NCBI RefSeq assembly: GCF_026212465.1
Contig: NC_080052.1
Location: forward strand, 11,652,166-11,716,165
Length of the DNA stretch: 64,000 nucleotides
Source of the DNA: Amaranthus tricolor
Taxonomy: Eukaryota; Streptophyta; Magnoliopsida; Caryophyllales; Amaranthaceae
Direction: 5' to 3'
In this document: positions 61,978 to 64,000 of the stretch, one piece after another
Layout: each line of letters starts with the position of its first letter
Position numbering within the stretch: the stretch's first letter is position 1
Position numbers and translations under genes: made by a program
The notes under the pieces: generated by a model
What the model was told of the DNA's origin: nothing
What the model saw: only the letters and a program-made list of their open reading frames with translations
Databases searched by the model: none

Positions 61978-62533
61978 GTTCATTCACAGTAACAATTTGT
62001 ATACATGCGCATTGCCGACCAAAAAAAAACCCAGAGCATTCCAAAGCTCGTAAACTCGCAACCGAGACCCCTCTTTCGAGCCTTCTTCTTCCCAAATACT
62101 GTTTTTCACCTTCCCGGTATTGTCCCATTCCCAAAAGAGTCCGCCGTCTGTAAAAGCAAGGTGAACTCGCAACAAAAAAAAGACAAAATGTTTATGAAAT
62201 CCGCGCAACACTTGGAATTCAAGAGGCCATCCATGCCAGGCACGCTTCCGCGGGGAGTTCCGACGGGTCCGGTGCAATTTCCGCTTACACGAACGCACCG
62301 ATGCACGCCTCTTTCGAACAATTCGTTCGTATGCGCATCGACCCGCGTCAACGGGTCCTTACCTTCGAGTGCCCGTAAATTAGAGGTCGGGACCCGGTTG
62401 CGAGTTATATTTTTATAAATAAAATTACTTCCAAAGAGTATAATACTATAATCACCGAAATGCCTTTTGCTCAAGTGGAGCGGAAAGAATTCGCAAATGA
62501 AAACGATAAAAAAAAAAAAAAAGAAGGGAAAAA

Positions 62534-62652
62534 GGGGTGCAACACGAGGACTTCCCAGGAGGTCACCCATCCTAGTACTACTCTCGCCCAAGCACGCTTA
62601 ACTGCGGAGTTCTGATGGGATCCGGTGCATTAGTGCTGGTATGATCGCACCC
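62534..62652 (-). rRNA. 5S rRNA: 5S rRNA gene, copy 94
   Basis: Full length, C78, T at -1; backup terminator T15. Spacer with AAATTAGAGG and the extra EcoRI site. Confidence 0.96.
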
Positions 62653-63208
62653 ATTCATTCACCGTAACAATTTGTATACATGCGCATTGCCGACCAAAAA
62701 AAAAACCCAGAGCATTCCAAAGCTCGTAAACTCGCAACCGAGACCCCTCTTTCGAGCCTTCTTCTTCCCAAATACTGTTTTTCACCCTCCCGGTATTGTC
62801 CCATTCCCAAAAGAGTCCGCCGTCTGTAAAAGCAAGGTGAACTCGCAACAAAAAAAAGACAAAATGTTTATGAAATCCGCGCAACACTTGGAATTCAAGA
62901 GGCCATCCATGCCAGGCACGCTTCCGCGGGGAGTTCCGACGGGTCCGGTGCAATTTCCGCTTACACGAACGCACCGATGCACGCCTCTTTCGAACAATTC
63001 GTTCGTATGCGCATCGACCCGCGTCAACGGGTCCTTACCTTCGAGTGCCCGTAAATTAGAGGTCGGGACCCGGTTGCGAGTTATATTTTTATAAATAAAA
63101 TTACTTCCAAAGAGTATAATACTATAATCACCGAAATGCCTTTTGCTCAAGTGGAGCGGAAAGAATTCGCAAATGAAAACGATAAAAAAAAAAAAAAGAA
63201 GGGAAAAA

Positions 63209-63327
63209 GGGGTGCAACACGAGGACTTCCCAGGAGGTCACCCATCCTAGTACTACTCTCGCCCAAGCACGCTTAACTGCGGAGTTCTGATGGGATCCGG
63301 TGCATTAGTGCTGGTATGATCGCACCC
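63209..63327 (-). rRNA. 5S rRNA: 5S rRNA gene, copy 95
   Basis: Full length, C78, T at -1; spacer with A10 and A9 tracts and TATTACT, like copies 89 and 92. Confidence 0.96.
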
Positions 63328-63883
63328 ATTCATTCACCGTAACAATTTGTATACATGCGCATTGCCGACCAAAAAAAAAACCCAGAGCATTCCAAAGCTC
63401 GTAAACTCGCAACCGAGACCCCTCTTTCGAGCCTTCTTCTTCCCAAATACTGTTTTTCACCCTCCCGGTATTGTCCCATTCCCAAAAGAGTCCGCCGTCT
63501 GTAAAAGCAAGGTGAACTCGCAACAAAAAAAAAGACAAAATGTTTATGAAATCCGCGCAACACTTGGAAATCAAGAGGCCATCCATGCCAGGCACGCTTC
63601 CGCGGGGAGTTCCGACGGGTCCGGTGCAATTTCCGCTTACACGAACGCACCGATGCACGCCTCTTTCGAACAATTCGTTCGTATGCGCATCGACCCGCGT
63701 CAACGGGTCCTTACCTTCGAGTGCCCGTAAATTCGAGGTCGGGACCCGGTTGCGAGTTATATTTTTATAAATAAAATTACTTCCAAAGAGTATATTACTA
63801 TAATCACCGAAATGCCTTTTGCTCAAGTGGAGCGGAAAGAATTCGCAAATGAAAACGATAAAAAAAAAAAAAGAAGGGAAAAA

Positions 63884-64000
63884 GGGGTGCAACACGAGGA
63901 CTTCCCAGGAGGTCACCCATCCTAGTACTACTCTCGCCCAAGCACGCTTAACTGCGGAGTTCTGATGGGATCCGGTGCATTAGTGCTGGTATGATCGCAC
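63884..64000 (-). rRNA. 5S rRNA: 5S rRNA gene, copy 96 (cut by window edge)
   Basis: Lacks only the first two transcribed bases, which lie beyond the window. C78; terminator intact. Confidence 0.96.

Larger units (their letters stand above)
54..63651 (-). repeat. Family of 96 5S relics, one per spacer
   Basis: A relic lies 224-323 bases to the right of the right end of each live gene (shifted 1-2 bases where A-tracts differ). Examples are about 54-153, 727-826, 1400-1499 and 63553-63651. Copies are nearly identical, so decay preceded amplification. Variants inside the relic mark sub-blocks: A at 9121, 12486 and 15178; A at 31971 and 35334; T at 33326, 36690 and 44097; and an extra EcoRI site (GAATTC) in the spacers that start at 56589, 57935, 58608, 59956, 60629, 61978 and 62653. 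Confidence 0.85.
1..64000 (-). repeat. 5S rDNA tandem array, 96 gene copies, about 673 bp unit
   Basis: The whole window is a head-to-tail array of 5S rRNA units, all transcribed on the minus strand by RNA polymerase III (known for this gene family). The standard unit is 673 bp. Three units are 525 bp because of a 148 bp deletion. Others are 670, 672, 674 or 675 bp, mostly through an A-tract of 10, 12, 14 or 15 instead of 13. Every unit has one live gene, a two-part spacer and one degenerate 5S relic. No unique sequence interrupts the array and neither array edge is visible. The long open frames in the spacers repeat only because the DNA repeats; they overlap the rRNA relic on both strands and I do not call them genes. 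Confidence 0.98.
57143..64000. repeat. Three-unit higher-order period, right part
   Basis: From copy 86 the spacers cycle: one with TATTACT and GGAAATC, then two with TAATACT and the extra EcoRI site. Starts of the cycle are copies 86, 89, 92 and 95. Extra markers (A10 and A9 tracts, CACCTTCCC, AAATTAGAGG) are added from copy 88 onward. Confidence 0.75.

Noticed and set aside
1..64000. Regularly spaced repeats suggesting a CRISPR array or bacterial locus
   Set aside because: The 673 bp period, rRNA content and eukaryotic 5S promoter rule this out.

Overview
The window is one uninterrupted tandem array of plant-type 5S ribosomal RNA genes. No protein-coding gene, tRNA, transposon or unique flanking DNA is visible. 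Each gene is 119 nt and lies on the minus strand. The 5S sequence is the canonical land-plant type, with the BamHI site, box A, intermediate element and box C of plant 5S genes. I therefore read the window as nuclear DNA of a land plant, most likely a flowering plant; the sequence alone does not give me the species.

I count 96 gene copies, all head-to-tail: 92 full-length, 3 with the 3' end deleted, and one cut by the right window edge. The standard unit is 673 bp (119 bp gene plus 554 bp spacer). Most length changes (670, 672, 674, 675 bp) come from an A-tract that forms a backup T-run terminator, and a few from two shorter A-tracts in the spacer. The exception is a 525 bp unit carrying a 148 bp deletion. 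A gene has a TATA-like element about 25 bp upstream, C at -1 in nearly all copies, an internal control region, and a T5 stretch directly at the RNA 3' end.

The most interesting observation is that every spacer contains a decayed second 5S gene in the same orientation, about 323 bp upstream of the live gene's start. The DNA around the relic also resembles the DNA around the live gene: several anchors repeat at an offset of 323-332 bp. The 673 bp unit is thus best explained as a fossil dimer of an ancestral unit of about 325-350 bp, in which one gene decayed and the pair was then amplified as a whole.

Layout, left to right. At 1-2403 there are alternating two-unit repeats. At 2404-5997 a 673+525 bp dimer (1198 bp) occurs three times, and each copy contains a 3'-truncated gene. 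The stretch 5998-30219 is a long fairly uniform run in which nearly all genes carry U78 instead of C78, with five-unit, two-unit and six-unit higher-order duplications marked by single-base variants. At 30220-36946 a five-unit block is duplicated. The stretch 36947-53777 is uniform, with a few G72C genes. From 53778 to the end units are more divergent and C78 predominates again; from 57143 they follow a three-unit period. Local sharing of variants between near neighbours fits unequal crossing-over and gene conversion, though in an array this uniform it can also reflect assembly choices.
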